Source of the DNA: JAGVIE01 sp964520905
GTDB lineage: Bacteria > Bacteroidota > Ignavibacteria > UBA10030 > SZUA-254
NCBI GenBank assembly: GCA_964520905.1
Contig: CAZFQL010000025.1
Coordinates: 1 to 26,972, forward strand
Length of the DNA: 26,972 bases
Direction: 5' to 3'
Positions 15,495 to 23,863 of this stretch are shown piece after piece. Position 1 is the first letter of the stretch, and each line of letters begins with the position of its first letter. The translations under genes were made by a program, and so were the position numbers. The notes beneath the pieces were generated by a model. The model made no database searches, was not told where the DNA came from, and saw only the letters and a program-made list of their open reading frames with translations.

Positions 15495-18086
15495 ATGAAA
15501 TTAGAATATAAATTGAGCTGGATGATAAGATGTAAATTATTATTTTTACTTACATCATTCTTTTTTCCAACCTTATCGCTCGCTCAAAATCAATATTGGA
15601 ATATTCAATTTGAATCACCTTCAGTTTACCTACGGGAAGAAGGGGAGTCGTTTATTGGAACTTTCCAGATGCGCATCGCGTCGTTTGTTTATTGTGTTGC
15701 AAAGTATAAAGTAATTTTCAATAACGTTGAAATCAGTAGAGGTCAACTATCAGTGTTCCAAGGATCTCAACCCTTTTATATCAAGTGTTCGTTACCATTA
15801 TCGAGCTATGCATGTGGTGATTCGCTCTTGGTACAAGTGAATACTTCTCCATCTCTAATACCCCCCAGACTTACCTATCCTCTCCGTGTCGATTGGCCTC
15901 CCCCTAAGGTTGAATACTTTGCAGTTGTGAAAGAGAGAGAATTTCTTGTCGAGGAATCGAACGATAGCCTCACAGGTTATCTTACTATCAATCCAGCCAC
16001 TGATTGTAATTTACATCTCGATGCACGCGTTAATGATGGTAGGGATCAATGTGCTATCTCTCCCTCAGTTATCGTTGGACCTCGGGCTGTGCGGATTAGC
16101 TTTCCATCGAACTTGGGGGAGCCGTCAAGTTTGCGATTAGGGTTTTTCAAACAAACTCATTCTAATAAAAAGACTTTCAGTATAGATAAAGATTTTCCAA
16201 TCAAGTATTCAACGTTTTACACAGAAGAAAGAAAATTGTGGTTAATTGTACTTGGTTTACTTATTTGCGCATTCATACTCTTTTCCATCGTGCTTTCAAA
16301 TCGAAGAAGGAAAAATGCAGCCGAGCTCCCTGTACAGATTTCGAAATCTAAAGCAATCCCACGGCAAGAACCAATCAAAATCCAAACTGAACAAAAGGTG
16401 AACAAGAATATACAAGCAGGTGAGGAGTTCTGGGAGCCTATACTCTGGACAGAACATAACCTTCATGATACTTTTGAGAAAATAATACGGATTGATCATA
16501 GTGATCAAACAAATGTTATCGTAACATGCTCCGAGAAAGTATCAACTTGGTATACCCTGAGAATATTTGGACAAAAGGTTACAGCATTCCCATATACATT
16601 TCGATTGGGGAAAGTTTTTGATAATCACCATCTCGCCCCATTTCAATTTTCTCTCTCTAAGGAAGAAATTAAAGATTGTGAATACAAGGAGAGTAGTGTG
16701 TGGTATTCACTAACCTGGGATAACCAAATAAGAAAAGTAGGACTGTACCTTAGCTATGGACAAAAACCAAATCCATCTCCATCTCCATCTCTGATCCCTG
16801 ATAGACTTACCTATCCTATCAGTATCGCATGGCCACCTCCCAAGGTTGAATACTATGCAGTTAAGCAGGATGCCGGTACAATTCTAATACAAGAACAACT
16901 CACAAAATCGTTCCCCGGACAGGAAGTACGGCGGCACATCGAACACCTCGATGATGTTGTTGCGGAGTACCAACAGCTTCTCGACTTACCCAACCGGGCG
17001 GAGTCGTTGAGCCATCCAACATTATGGGACAAACTATATTTGCAACCATTGCGGGACATCGATAACATTGATATCATAAAGGTTGGGATTATGGATGTCC
17101 AGGGAGATATCAACACTCTCGAATCTTACATTATCAAGTTTGAACCAAGGCTCGATCCAGAATTCTTATTGATTACCATAAAAGCCGGCACGACCAACGG
17201 TCTCGTACTTCCCCCAGCATGGGCGGTCTATAAAGAAAAAGCTCACATCGTCTTACTGAGTTTATTTTACAACGTTCCACCTGATAGCGAACACAGCTAC
17301 ATTACTTCGGTCGAGAGACCAGCAATTGTCCTGCCAATTAACAAAGATACTAACGAATACCGACTCGTTGAAAGGGGAAAACTCCTTTTCAGTCGGCTTG
17401 GTGCGTCGCGGCAGACTACAGAGGCTGGGGAGGTTCCAATTTTTATAACAGCTAATGATCAGGCGGTTCTCACTGAAGTACCTCATGCGATCTCATCAGT
17501 GCTTGAGCCTAAGCAAATGGAGGCGTTAGAGAAAGCTCTTGCTGAGGAAAAGAAAGCTCGAGCAGATCTGGAAAAAATATTCCTGGCAATTAAGAATAGA
17601 AACATCGAGTTGGAATCACAGTTGGATGAGCTTAAGTCCACACATGTTTCCGAATGGCATATTGCACAAACACAAAAAGCTTTGTGGCAGTCGCTTATGG
17701 AGGACTGTAATTGCGCATTCCAATCTTCATACAGCGGTAAGGCAATTTTCATCTATGAAGACTTCGTCGAGGAGGTGAAACCAAAATTTTGTGTGGAGGT
17801 GAAAAGATATTCGAGAGATTTCACTGAGGAGCGACTATTGACAGAGGCGAGCGATGGACCACTGATTGCTCTCTCCTTGAATCCCGATAGAACACAATGG
17901 ATACTCCTACCCTTACCATTACCCGACGTCCGCTGGACGAGACCAGATTGGAAGAAGTACATCAAAGGAATATATAATGTTTCTGCCAGCGGTAATATCG
18001 CTTGTATTAAAAAACCTGCTCTTATCGACAATGAGCGAGAAGGAACGATGTTGATAACGATGGGTGAATTAGAATACGTTGGGTGA
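15495..18086 (+). CDS. A/B-domain membrane protein, paralogue 4 (single helix)
   Basis: About 863 residues from the ATG at 15495. A TTG 18 nt upstream and an ATG at 15522 are other possible starts; none has a good ribosome site. A signal peptide (FLLTSFFFPTLSLAQ) is followed by a beta-rich extracytoplasmic domain that shares the (I/V)-x-W-P-x(4)-(K/V)-Y-F-A pattern with paralogues 1 and 2. One membrane helix (about 246-268) ends in a basic stop-transfer NRRRK. Then come a cytoplasmic beta-type domain ending YLSYGQK, domain A (about 484-636), a coiled coil rich in Glu, Lys and Ala (about 670-715) and domain B (about 731-863). It differs from paralogues 1 and 2 in having one helix rather than three. 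An 80-nt segment of its own ectodomain is repeated in the cytoplasmic linker (separate entry). Confidence 0.75.
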   Translation: MKLEYKLSWMIRCKLLFLLTSFFFPTLSLAQNQYWNIQFESPSVYLREEGESFIGTFQMRIASFVYCVAKYKVIFNNVEISRGQLSVFQGSQPFYIKCSLPLSSYACGDSLLVQVNTSPSLIPPRLTYPLRVDWPPPKVEYFAVVKEREFLVEESNDSLTGYLTINPATDCNLHLDARVNDGRDQCAISPSVIVGPRAVRISFPSNLGEPSSLRLGFFKQTHSNKKTFSIDKDFPIKYSTFYTEERKLWLIVLGLLICAFILFSIVLSNRRRKNAAELPVQISKSKAIPRQEPIKIQTEQKVNKNIQAGEEFWEPILWTEHNLHDTFEKIIRIDHSDQTNVIVTCSEKVSTWYTLRIFGQKVTAFPYTFRLGKVFDNHHLAPFQFSLSKEEIKDCEYKESSVWYSLTWDNQIRKVGLYLSYGQKPNPSPSPSLIPDRLTYPISIAWPPPKVEYYAVKQDAGTILIQEQLTKSFPGQEVRRHIEHLDDVVAEYQQLLDLPNRAESLSHPTLWDKLYLQPLRDIDNIDIIKVGIMDVQGDINTLESYIIKFEPRLDPEFLLITIKAGTTNGLVLPPAWAVYKEKAHIVLLSLFYNVPPDSEHSYITSVERPAIVLPINKDTNEYRLVERGKLLFSRLGASRQTTEAGEVPIFITANDQAVLTEVPHAISSVLEPKQMEALEKALAEEKKARADLEKIFLAIKNRNIELESQLDELKSTHVSEWHIAQTQKALWQSLMEDCNCAFQSSYSGKAIFIYEDFVEEVKPKFCVEVKRYSRDFTEERLLTEASDGPLIALSLNPDRTQWILLPLPLPDVRWTRPDWKKYIKGIYNVSASGNIACIKKPALIDNEREGTMLITMGELEYVG
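15847..15926 (+). repeat. Intragenic repeat, copy 1 (ectodomain)
   Basis: This 80-nt segment of paralogue 4 recurs without gaps at 16783-16862 in the same reading frame; 65 of 80 bases agree by hand count. It encodes a Leu-Thr-Tyr-Pro strand followed by W-P-P-P-K-V-E-Y. This copy is at the position where paralogues 1 and 2 carry their equivalent motif, so it is likely the original. Confidence 0.8.
16783..16862 (+). repeat. Intragenic repeat, copy 2 (cytoplasmic linker)
   Basis: Second copy of the 80-nt segment at 15847-15926. It lies after the membrane helix, between the cytoplasmic beta-type domain and domain A, preceded by a short Pro-Ser-Pro-Ser run (nt about 16770-16790). Paralogues 1 and 2 have no such motif there, so this copy is probably the derived one. 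Confidence 0.8.
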
Positions 18087-18165
18087 TAGTTTGGGGATAG
18101 GACAAAATCAATTGAACTGATCTTATCAGAATTGCATTAAAGAGAAATAAGGAAAGGTAGAACAA

Positions 18166-21100
18166 ATGAATATCATGAATAGATTAATACTTATGCTATC
18201 ATGTTTGGTAGCCGCAATTATTTTAAATCTGACTGGTTGTTCTGACAAAGAAGAGTTCACCGAAGTGTATCGATATAACAATGTTGGAAAATTAATGGAA
18301 AAAATTGATGGTGAGGGAAATAAGGTAGAGATAAAATACAATGATATTGGCTCTCCGATTGAAGTAAAGTATTCTGAAGGATCAATCCTCTGCGGGTACG
18401 ATGAGAATGGGAATCGAATTTGGATGAAGGACGGAACTGGTACAACAGAATACTATTATGATGCGTTTGATCGGTTGGTAGGTGTTATATGGAAACACAG
18501 CCCTTGGCGTTTGATCGTTTATGACTATGATCCATGGGACTACATGATATATACCGCCCTGTTTGATCTCGATTTGCTTCAGCAAGAATCTAAGTATAAA
18601 GATTGGCTTGATGAGCTTCGTAAAGACGTTGACCAATCTTCGCAGCGATGGCGAGAACGAGAAGCAACATTTTCTCAGATGCTTCAATCCTTGCGAAATG
18701 AAACATCTGACCGGAGTCAACGCTGGCTTGAACATGAAGTGAAATATACCCACGATATTCTTGGAAATATTACCAGCATCGGCACAAGACATGGGACGGT
18801 AAACTTCTCCTATTTCCGGGAGAAAGGACAAATTGAGCGACGTTTACCAAATGGCATTATCACTCGATTCGATTATTCGCCGGATGGATCATTGAAATCT
18901 CTCCGACATGAATCCTCGAGAGGGCAGCTCATAGGTGAATATCGATATGATTATGATGCCGCTGGAAACATCATAAAGGTGTATGAACAAACTAACCGAG
19001 GACTTAACACCACAGAGTACACCTGGGATACGCGTGGATACCTGAAGGAACTCCGTCTTCCTGAAAACAAAATCAATAAATATGAGTACGATGTTATGGG
19101 GAATCGGACTAGACTGAGTGATATGGGCCAGGTGACAACATACGAATACGATCCCTTTGGGAGACAGATTAAAGCTGGCGATACTTACTACATATGGGAT
19201 AAAAATGGTAATGTAATACGGCAGATTGAGAAAGAAGGGGGAAAAACAAAACTCGATTATGATGGTAGAGGCTTTCCTATCCACATCGAGAATTCAAAGA
19301 ATATAGATTTCCGTTGGGATGGGGATGGAAATTTGATCTCAAGTAGAGTCGATGGAGAATTGATCCATTATTTACCGAATCCTTTATTCCCTCAAGGTTG
19401 CACTCTTGCTGAGTTTGACAAAGGGGGGAAGCTTAAACGTTCTTATTTGTATGGAGATGGACTGTTGGGTGAATCTGATGTGAATGACAAGATGCGATTT
19501 TTCCTCGAGGACGGGTTTAATTCGATACGTCATATTACCGACATGAATGGCAAGATCATAGGTACGAGAGATTATACACCGTTTGGTGAACCTTCCTTAA
19601 TGAAAGGAGAGATGGCGGGAAATTTTCGGATGATGGGTGAGAGATTTTTCCCGGAGATGAAATCCTATTTTATCGGTGGAAGATTGTATGAACCGAGGAC
19701 CGGAAGATACTTCAGTCCAGATCTAACGGCAGGTTACATGGAAAGGTTCGATAGCTTCAACAAATATGCGCACGGATGTAACGGTGCAGGATCTTTTTCG
19801 CAGCCAAGGTGTAATCAAACCAAAAAGAACTATACGACGGTTGCAAATGGTACCGGTGTATTAGCGGATAGAAGGGTGCAAAGTATTTCTGGATGGGAAT
19901 TCTATAAGAATCGAATTTATAAATATGTGGATGATTGGATAGTCAAGAATGGCCCTGGGCCAATTACTCTTATGGTAAGAGGAATGCAACATCGTATTGA
20001 TGAAGGCGAAGAATATGCAAACACACATTTCAAAGGTCACCGTATGCTTGTACTCCCGTCCTACAGCGGCGGAGAACCAAAATCTTGGAGGGGATTGACT
20101 GATTTTATACGTACCTTTTTTGACCGAGCATCTCCATTCAGAAATCTAGATATGGCGGCATTGTGGCGTTATTTGGAAAGCAGAGATTGCCCGGTAATAG
20201 TTTCAATTCACGAAAGTGGAGCAAATCATGATTTGGCAAAAAATGTGCCGGGTATCTGTATCGCAGCAAAAACAGGTCAAAACATACCGCTGATCGTGCC
20301 GACATCGGGCAATATTGGTGAGCATAGTATGCGAAAACTTCAAGAAGCTGGAGTGCATGTATCACCATCAGTGACAGATCCAAGTGACATTGTGGGGAAA
20401 ATAGAAAGACCTTGGTGGGAAGCTAACCCAGTGAGTAAGGCTTGGAGTTCAATAGGTGTTGCATTTGGAGGAAGACTCTCCTGGATTCTTGGTTGGGGAT
20501 ATGGTTTGAATATGCATGCACAACATTATGATGAATTAACTGAAATTATTCTGAATGAAGAGAACAAAGACAAAGTCCCTCTGGGCTTGACGAAGGAGCA
20601 ATTGGAAAGCCTTGAAAGAGAAGGACAAAAAGTGTTTCGAGAACGAGGAAGACGTCAAGATGAATTCTACGACGATGACAACCGTAAGAGATGGTTCCCA
20701 CCTGATGATGGAGGAGGAGGTGGTGGTGGTGGTGGTCTGATCGGAGTCCGTGATCCTTTTGGTCCCATTGAGAAGCAGCTTGGTGGTATTGAGCTTTCCT
20801 CTACCGCTGATTTCATTGGTGAAATCGGTGATATAACTGGAGCGGTCTTCGATCCTGAGAAAGGTTATTTGGTATTAGTCGGCGATAAAGACCTATCAGT
20901 TCCTGCTGTCAAACCAGAAGACTTGGCTGTAGCCCTTTTGTCTGTTTACGGAAATCCGTCTTTTGATCCACAGTTCTCACTTGATCCAGCAGATCCGAAT
21001 AATCCTAAAGGTCCATGGTTGAAAGCTGTCTACATTCCCGAGGAATTCACTAAGGGAACATTTTTTGGTAACGCACTTTTCGAAGCTGATTGGCTACTCA

Positions 21101-22863
21101 AACAATATGCATTCGGTGTGCGGTTTGATGAACAGGGAAAAATGCAAAAGCGAATGTCGACGGTGCCGGGTTTCAAGAGCACCGCAGATCTGTCCTTTGA
21201 ACAAAAAGACAAGAAATATGGAAAGGAAACCTGGAATCGATTCTGGATTGTCTCAGATATAATGCAGTTGAAGGAATCCGATAACAGCATATTCTTTGCT
21301 GAAGCGAAGATGAAAGTGAAAGCGAGAAAACAGGTTCCAGATCCTTCAAGTCCCACTGGTCTCAGGGATGTCGACTCGGAGGATGATCCAATTGCAGTCG
21401 AGTTTGTGCGGCTATTTTCTGATTTTTATGATCAGCTAAGTATGGAGTCACCAGAATTTGAGCGGGTAAGACAACTTGCCAAAGCCGTAGCTGTTGCCAA
21501 ATGGTTGAAGAAAGAGAATATTCCTGTGGATATGAATTGGTTGAATAAATATGCCAACAAGCGGATGGACTCGGTGGTGAATAGGGTTCATACAATCTCG
21601 GTTCAATGGAGCAGAGAGAGTCAGCAGCCATATTCGTCGATGGGGCAAACTGGGATACAAACCACCATACATGAGCTGCATCTTTTCGGGGGAGTGGATT
21701 TAAAAGTTATGCCCATTTACACAACTGATGATGGTAATGCGAGGAGACTTCTTGATGCAGTACGGTCTAAATTGAGAGAGACGAATACTGGACCAATCTT
21801 CTCGATCATGTCCGATGGAGAATCTAAGCAAGCAGTTGTACTACCGGTTACAAAACCTGGACAGGAATTATGGAAGAACACACCGACAGTTGAAATTGAT
21901 GGAGTGGTCTATCAGTTTACAAGGGGTGATGGTTCTAAGAAAATAACAAAGAGTATTGATAGAAATGGGAATACGACGGAATATTCTTACGATGGCAACC
22001 AGAAACTAAAGACTGTTAGGATCTCGAATAGCGGTGGCTCGCAGATAACTGGTCAGAAGAATGGGAATAGTTCACAATGGAATGTTGTCAATCCTCGTGG
22101 CAATTCCTTCCAGTATAGATACAATCATGATGGTCTACTACAAGACGTATCTGTCAATGGAACTCGTTGGGCAACGTATGAAGCAGATCCGCAGAACAGG
22201 AAATTCACAGTTTCATATGAAGACTTCCTTGAGAAATTGTCTTATGATGAGCGTGGCAACATTACGGAGTATGAGATAGATAAGTTGCACGGCACACAAT
22301 CAACGTCGAATGATCGTGAGAAGATATCATATCAATATAACAACTTTGGGAAGCTGACGAAGATCTCTCAGGATAGATCAGATTTATTCAATATCATGTA
22401 TTCAGAAGATGGAGAGAAACCATTACGAGTATCCACATCTCAAGGCGAAATATTCTATAAGTATGCTGATCAGGGACATCTGCAAGAGGTACGTTCCTCT
22501 GACGGTCTATCAGCAAACTGGAGCTACGATGGTGACAATGTAAAGGAGTTACGAATCAGGAATCGAGAGAAAGAAGCCGAGTATCGATATGATGAGCATG
22601 GAATAACTTACTCCAAGGATTTCTTGAATGGCATATCCCGGTATGGCTATACTGCCGGGTTGCTAAGTTCGGTGGCGCTTGATCAATTCAGTGAAGCGAC
22701 GTATGGATATGACAATGAGCAGAGATTGCGTGAAGTACGTTTTCCGAATGGCGGTTGGATAGAGTATCGACATGATGATGGAACGAAACGTGGAAAAGAG
22801 GACGGTAATAGCCTCCATACAGTATCGATAATACTTCATCCAACCATGAAGAACGTAAAATAA
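18166..22863 (+). CDS. Large RHS/YD-repeat lipoprotein with split repeat blocks
   Basis: 1565 residues. Residues 1-25 are a lipoprotein signal with lipobox L-T-G-C25. YD repeats (G-x-x-x-x-x-Y-x-Y-D type) run from about 30 to 500, broken by a charged helical insertion at about 134-195. R506-LYEPRTGRYFSPDL520 is the closing motif of RHS cores. After it, about 545-800 has alternating strands and helices with an H682-E-S-G motif and is not recognised. A linker of nine glycines (849-857) leads to a second unknown domain (about 858-1255), whose FFGNALFEADWLLK stretch resembles DUF1598-type proteins, unproven. A second block of YD repeats (about 1258-1545) follows, and the end (VSIILHPTMKNVK) does not look like a repeat. 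AAGGAAAGG gives a good ribosome site. RHS proteins normally form a shell around a C-terminal toxin; here no known toxin is seen. It lies 79 nt after paralogue 4. Confidence 0.8.
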   Translation: MNIMNRLILMLSCLVAAIILNLTGCSDKEEFTEVYRYNNVGKLMEKIDGEGNKVEIKYNDIGSPIEVKYSEGSILCGYDENGNRIWMKDGTGTTEYYYDAFDRLVGVIWKHSPWRLIVYDYDPWDYMIYTALFDLDLLQQESKYKDWLDELRKDVDQSSQRWREREATFSQMLQSLRNETSDRSQRWLEHEVKYTHDILGNITSIGTRHGTVNFSYFREKGQIERRLPNGIITRFDYSPDGSLKSLRHESSRGQLIGEYRYDYDAAGNIIKVYEQTNRGLNTTEYTWDTRGYLKELRLPENKINKYEYDVMGNRTRLSDMGQVTTYEYDPFGRQIKAGDTYYIWDKNGNVIRQIEKEGGKTKLDYDGRGFPIHIENSKNIDFRWDGDGNLISSRVDGELIHYLPNPLFPQGCTLAEFDKGGKLKRSYLYGDGLLGESDVNDKMRFFLEDGFNSIRHITDMNGKIIGTRDYTPFGEPSLMKGEMAGNFRMMGERFFPEMKSYFIGGRLYEPRTGRYFSPDLTAGYMERFDSFNKYAHGCNGAGSFSQPRCNQTKKNYTTVANGTGVLADRRVQSISGWEFYKNRIYKYVDDWIVKNGPGPITLMVRGMQHRIDEGEEYANTHFKGHRMLVLPSYSGGEPKSWRGLTDFIRTFFDRASPFRNLDMAALWRYLESRDCPVIVSIHESGANHDLAKNVPGICIAAKTGQNIPLIVPTSGNIGEHSMRKLQEAGVHVSPSVTDPSDIVGKIERPWWEANPVSKAWSSIGVAFGGRLSWILGWGYGLNMHAQHYDELTEIILNEENKDKVPLGLTKEQLESLEREGQKVFRERGRRQDEFYDDDNRKRWFPPDDGGGGGGGGGLIGVRDPFGPIEKQLGGIELSSTADFIGEIGDITGAVFDPEKGYLVLVGDKDLSVPAVKPEDLAVALLSVYGNPSFDPQFSLDPADPNNPKGPWLKAVYIPEEFTKGTFFGNALFEADWLLKQYAFGVRFDEQGKMQKRMSTVPGFKSTADLSFEQKDKKYGKETWNRFWIVSDIMQLKESDNSIFFAEAKMKVKARKQVPDPSSPTGLRDVDSEDDPIAVEFVRLFSDFYDQLSMESPEFERVRQLAKAVAVAKWLKKENIPVDMNWLNKYANKRMDSVVNRVHTISVQWSRESQQPYSSMGQTGIQTTIHELHLFGGVDLKVMPIYTTDDGNARRLLDAVRSKLRETNTGPIFSIMSDGESKQAVVLPVTKPGQELWKNTPTVEIDGVVYQFTRGDGSKKITKSIDRNGNTTEYSYDGNQKLKTVRISNSGGSQITGQKNGNSSQWNVVNPRGNSFQYRYNHDGLLQDVSVNGTRWATYEADPQNRKFTVSYEDFLEKLSYDERGNITEYEIDKLHGTQSTSNDREKISYQYNNFGKLTKISQDRSDLFNIMYSEDGEKPLRVSTSQGEIFYKYADQGHLQEVRSSDGLSANWSYDGDNVKELRIRNREKEAEYRYDEHGITYSKDFLNGISRYGYTAGLLSSVALDQFSEATYGYDNEQRLREVRFPNGGWIEYRHDDGTKRGKEDGNSLHTVSIILHPTMKNVK
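20710..20736 (+). repeat. Nine-glycine linker (GGA/GGT repeat)
   Basis: Three GGA codons followed by six GGT codons encode Gly849-Gly857 of the RHS lipoprotein. This separates the unknown domain after the RHS core from the next domain. The triplet repeat can change length in frame. Confidence 0.85.
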
Positions 22864-23282
22864 CGATTAGGACTATCTTTTAACCTAAAACAGATAAACA
22901 AGGAACCCGATGACGAAAATTTATTAATGAGAGACATGCAGCTAAAGCAATTATCGGGAAGCTGCGAGACGCAGGGGTAAGGCAATCTAAGGGCTATTTT
23001 TCACTGGCTATAGAAACTTTCTATCAGCTTCATCTTCGCAATGGCTGGAAAACCAACTAACCTCACATTTGCAAAACAGTCGGGACCAAATTAAAGTCAT
23101 ATTATCGAAGCCGAGAATCGATCTCTATCACCCTTTCATTACCACGATATACAAGTGGGAGAGGGAATTTGTTTTACTTGTATTGAAATCAAGCATGATA
23201 CCGAAGATGATATTTTCAGTGTGTTTGATTATATTAATGCTCATGATCTATTTCTTCTACTGGTTAATCGATTGAATTTTAT
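22864..23282. other. Gap with broken coding fragments
   Basis: No intact gene is supported in these 419 nt. Two open frames without a start codon look protein-like: 22914-23060, with a stretch HAAKAIIGKLRDAG, and 23095-23298, with FTCIEIKHDTEDDIFSVFDY. A different, hydrophobic frame with an ATG runs 23069-23275 but overlaps the second of these and looks less like a protein. The fragments are not assigned to a family. Confidence 0.5.
22914..23060 (+). pseudogene. 5'-truncated coding fragment, unassigned
   Basis: An open frame of 48 codons that follows a TGA at 22911-22913 and has no start codon. Its translation (HAAKAIIGKLRDAG, then GYFSLAIETFYQLHL) has the amphipathic, mixed composition of a real protein C-terminus. 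It seems to be the 3' end of a gene whose front is lost. It could have arrived by the rearrangements common after RHS genes. The family is not recognised. Confidence 0.45.
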
Positions 23283-23298
23283 ATGGTCATCCTCCTGA
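23095..23298 (+). pseudogene. Coding fragment without start, unassigned
   Basis: An open frame of 67 codons follows a TAA at 23092-23094 and has no ATG. The acidic stretch HDTEDDIFSVFDYINAHD looks like a genuine protein segment. Its position just after the RHS gene is where an immunity gene could lie, but nothing identifies it as one. It overlaps the first 16 nt of the next gene in another frame. Confidence 0.35.
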
Positions 23299-23771
23299 TT
23301 GTCATTGTCCTCTCATCTACTATTTTATTCTTACTCTCATGGTTTGATGGGACTGAGAGTTGTATTTTTCAATTATCTGATAATGTCTCAAAAAAGATTA
23401 GGTTGTTCAAAGCTTGTGTTACATTTGTCCTGGTGTTTACATCAGGTCTTTTTATAGGACATCTTATTACTTGGGAGATACTAGTAAATGATGTGAATAA
23501 TCAATTGGGGTTTGGTTACGCGACTCCGGAAGAAGAGGAGGGCGAAATATTTATCATCACCGAGGTTATTCCAGGAAAAGCGATGGATGAGGCAAGTATG
23601 ATGGAAAATGATCGTATTTGTTTTGAAGATGTTAACACCCTCTATCATCTCTTGGTATTCAATCAGGGAAAAGAAGTAGAAATTCCGATCAAGCGTAACA
23701 ATTTGAATTTATCAATCTATATTCAAGTGCCTTTTCTAAAGCTTCATGTGAATCCCGAGAGAATTCTATGA
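23283..23771 (+). CDS. Small membrane protein with a PDZ-like domain
   Basis: A 162-residue protein. Two membrane helices (about residues 1-18 and 42-65) are followed by an acidic Glu run and a PDZ-like fold (about 86-150): FIITEVIPGKAMDEASMMEND resembles the carboxylate-loop and 'PGSPAxxAGLxxGD' region of bacterial PDZ domains, with Asn-Asp in place of Gly-Asp. PDZ domains bind C-terminal peptides, usually in envelope proteases, but no protease domain is present. No ribosome site is visible before the ATG. The stop codon overlaps another ATG (ATGA at 23768-23771). Its position after the RHS gene allows a role as an immunity or accessory protein; this is only context. Confidence 0.55.
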   Translation: MVILLIVIVLSSTILFLLSWFDGTESCIFQLSDNVSKKIRLFKACVTFVLVFTSGLFIGHLITWEILVNDVNNQLGFGYATPEEEEGEIFIITEVIPGKAMDEASMMENDRICFEDVNTLYHLLVFNQGKEVEIPIKRNNLNLSIYIQVPFLKLHVNPERIL

Positions 23772-23863
23772 TAAATATAATTAAATTTGTCATACCACCA
23801 TTTGTTGTAAAAATATATGGAAGTGGCAGTAACCAGTGGTCCGGGAAACGGTCTAATTGAATC
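23768..23863 (+). pseudogene. 31-codon frame overlapping the PDZ gene, possible N-terminal remnant
   Basis: Starts in an ATGA overlap with the preceding stop. The first 16 residues (IIKFVIPPFVVKIY) resemble the N-terminus of some sugar-locus methyltransferases (TIGR04325-like: 'PP-x-hydrophobic-x-K-x-Y'). After about 23816 the reading frame loses this likeness and a different fragment begins. Probably a 5' remnant joined to unrelated DNA. Confidence 0.3.

Noticed and set aside
15430..15516. 13-nt direct repeat gaatataaattga before and inside the start of paralogue 4
   Set aside because: Too short and too AT-rich to separate from chance; noted only because it lies near an uncertain start codon.
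18166..22863. Classic polymorphic RHS toxin with immunity gene
   Set aside because: No known toxin domain ends the protein, a second YD block follows instead, and no recognised immunity protein is encoded after it.
23069..23275. 68-codon hydrophobic frame as a membrane gene
   Set aside because: It overlaps a more protein-like frame, lacks a ribosome site, and its hydrophobic half is simply the shifted reading of that frame.
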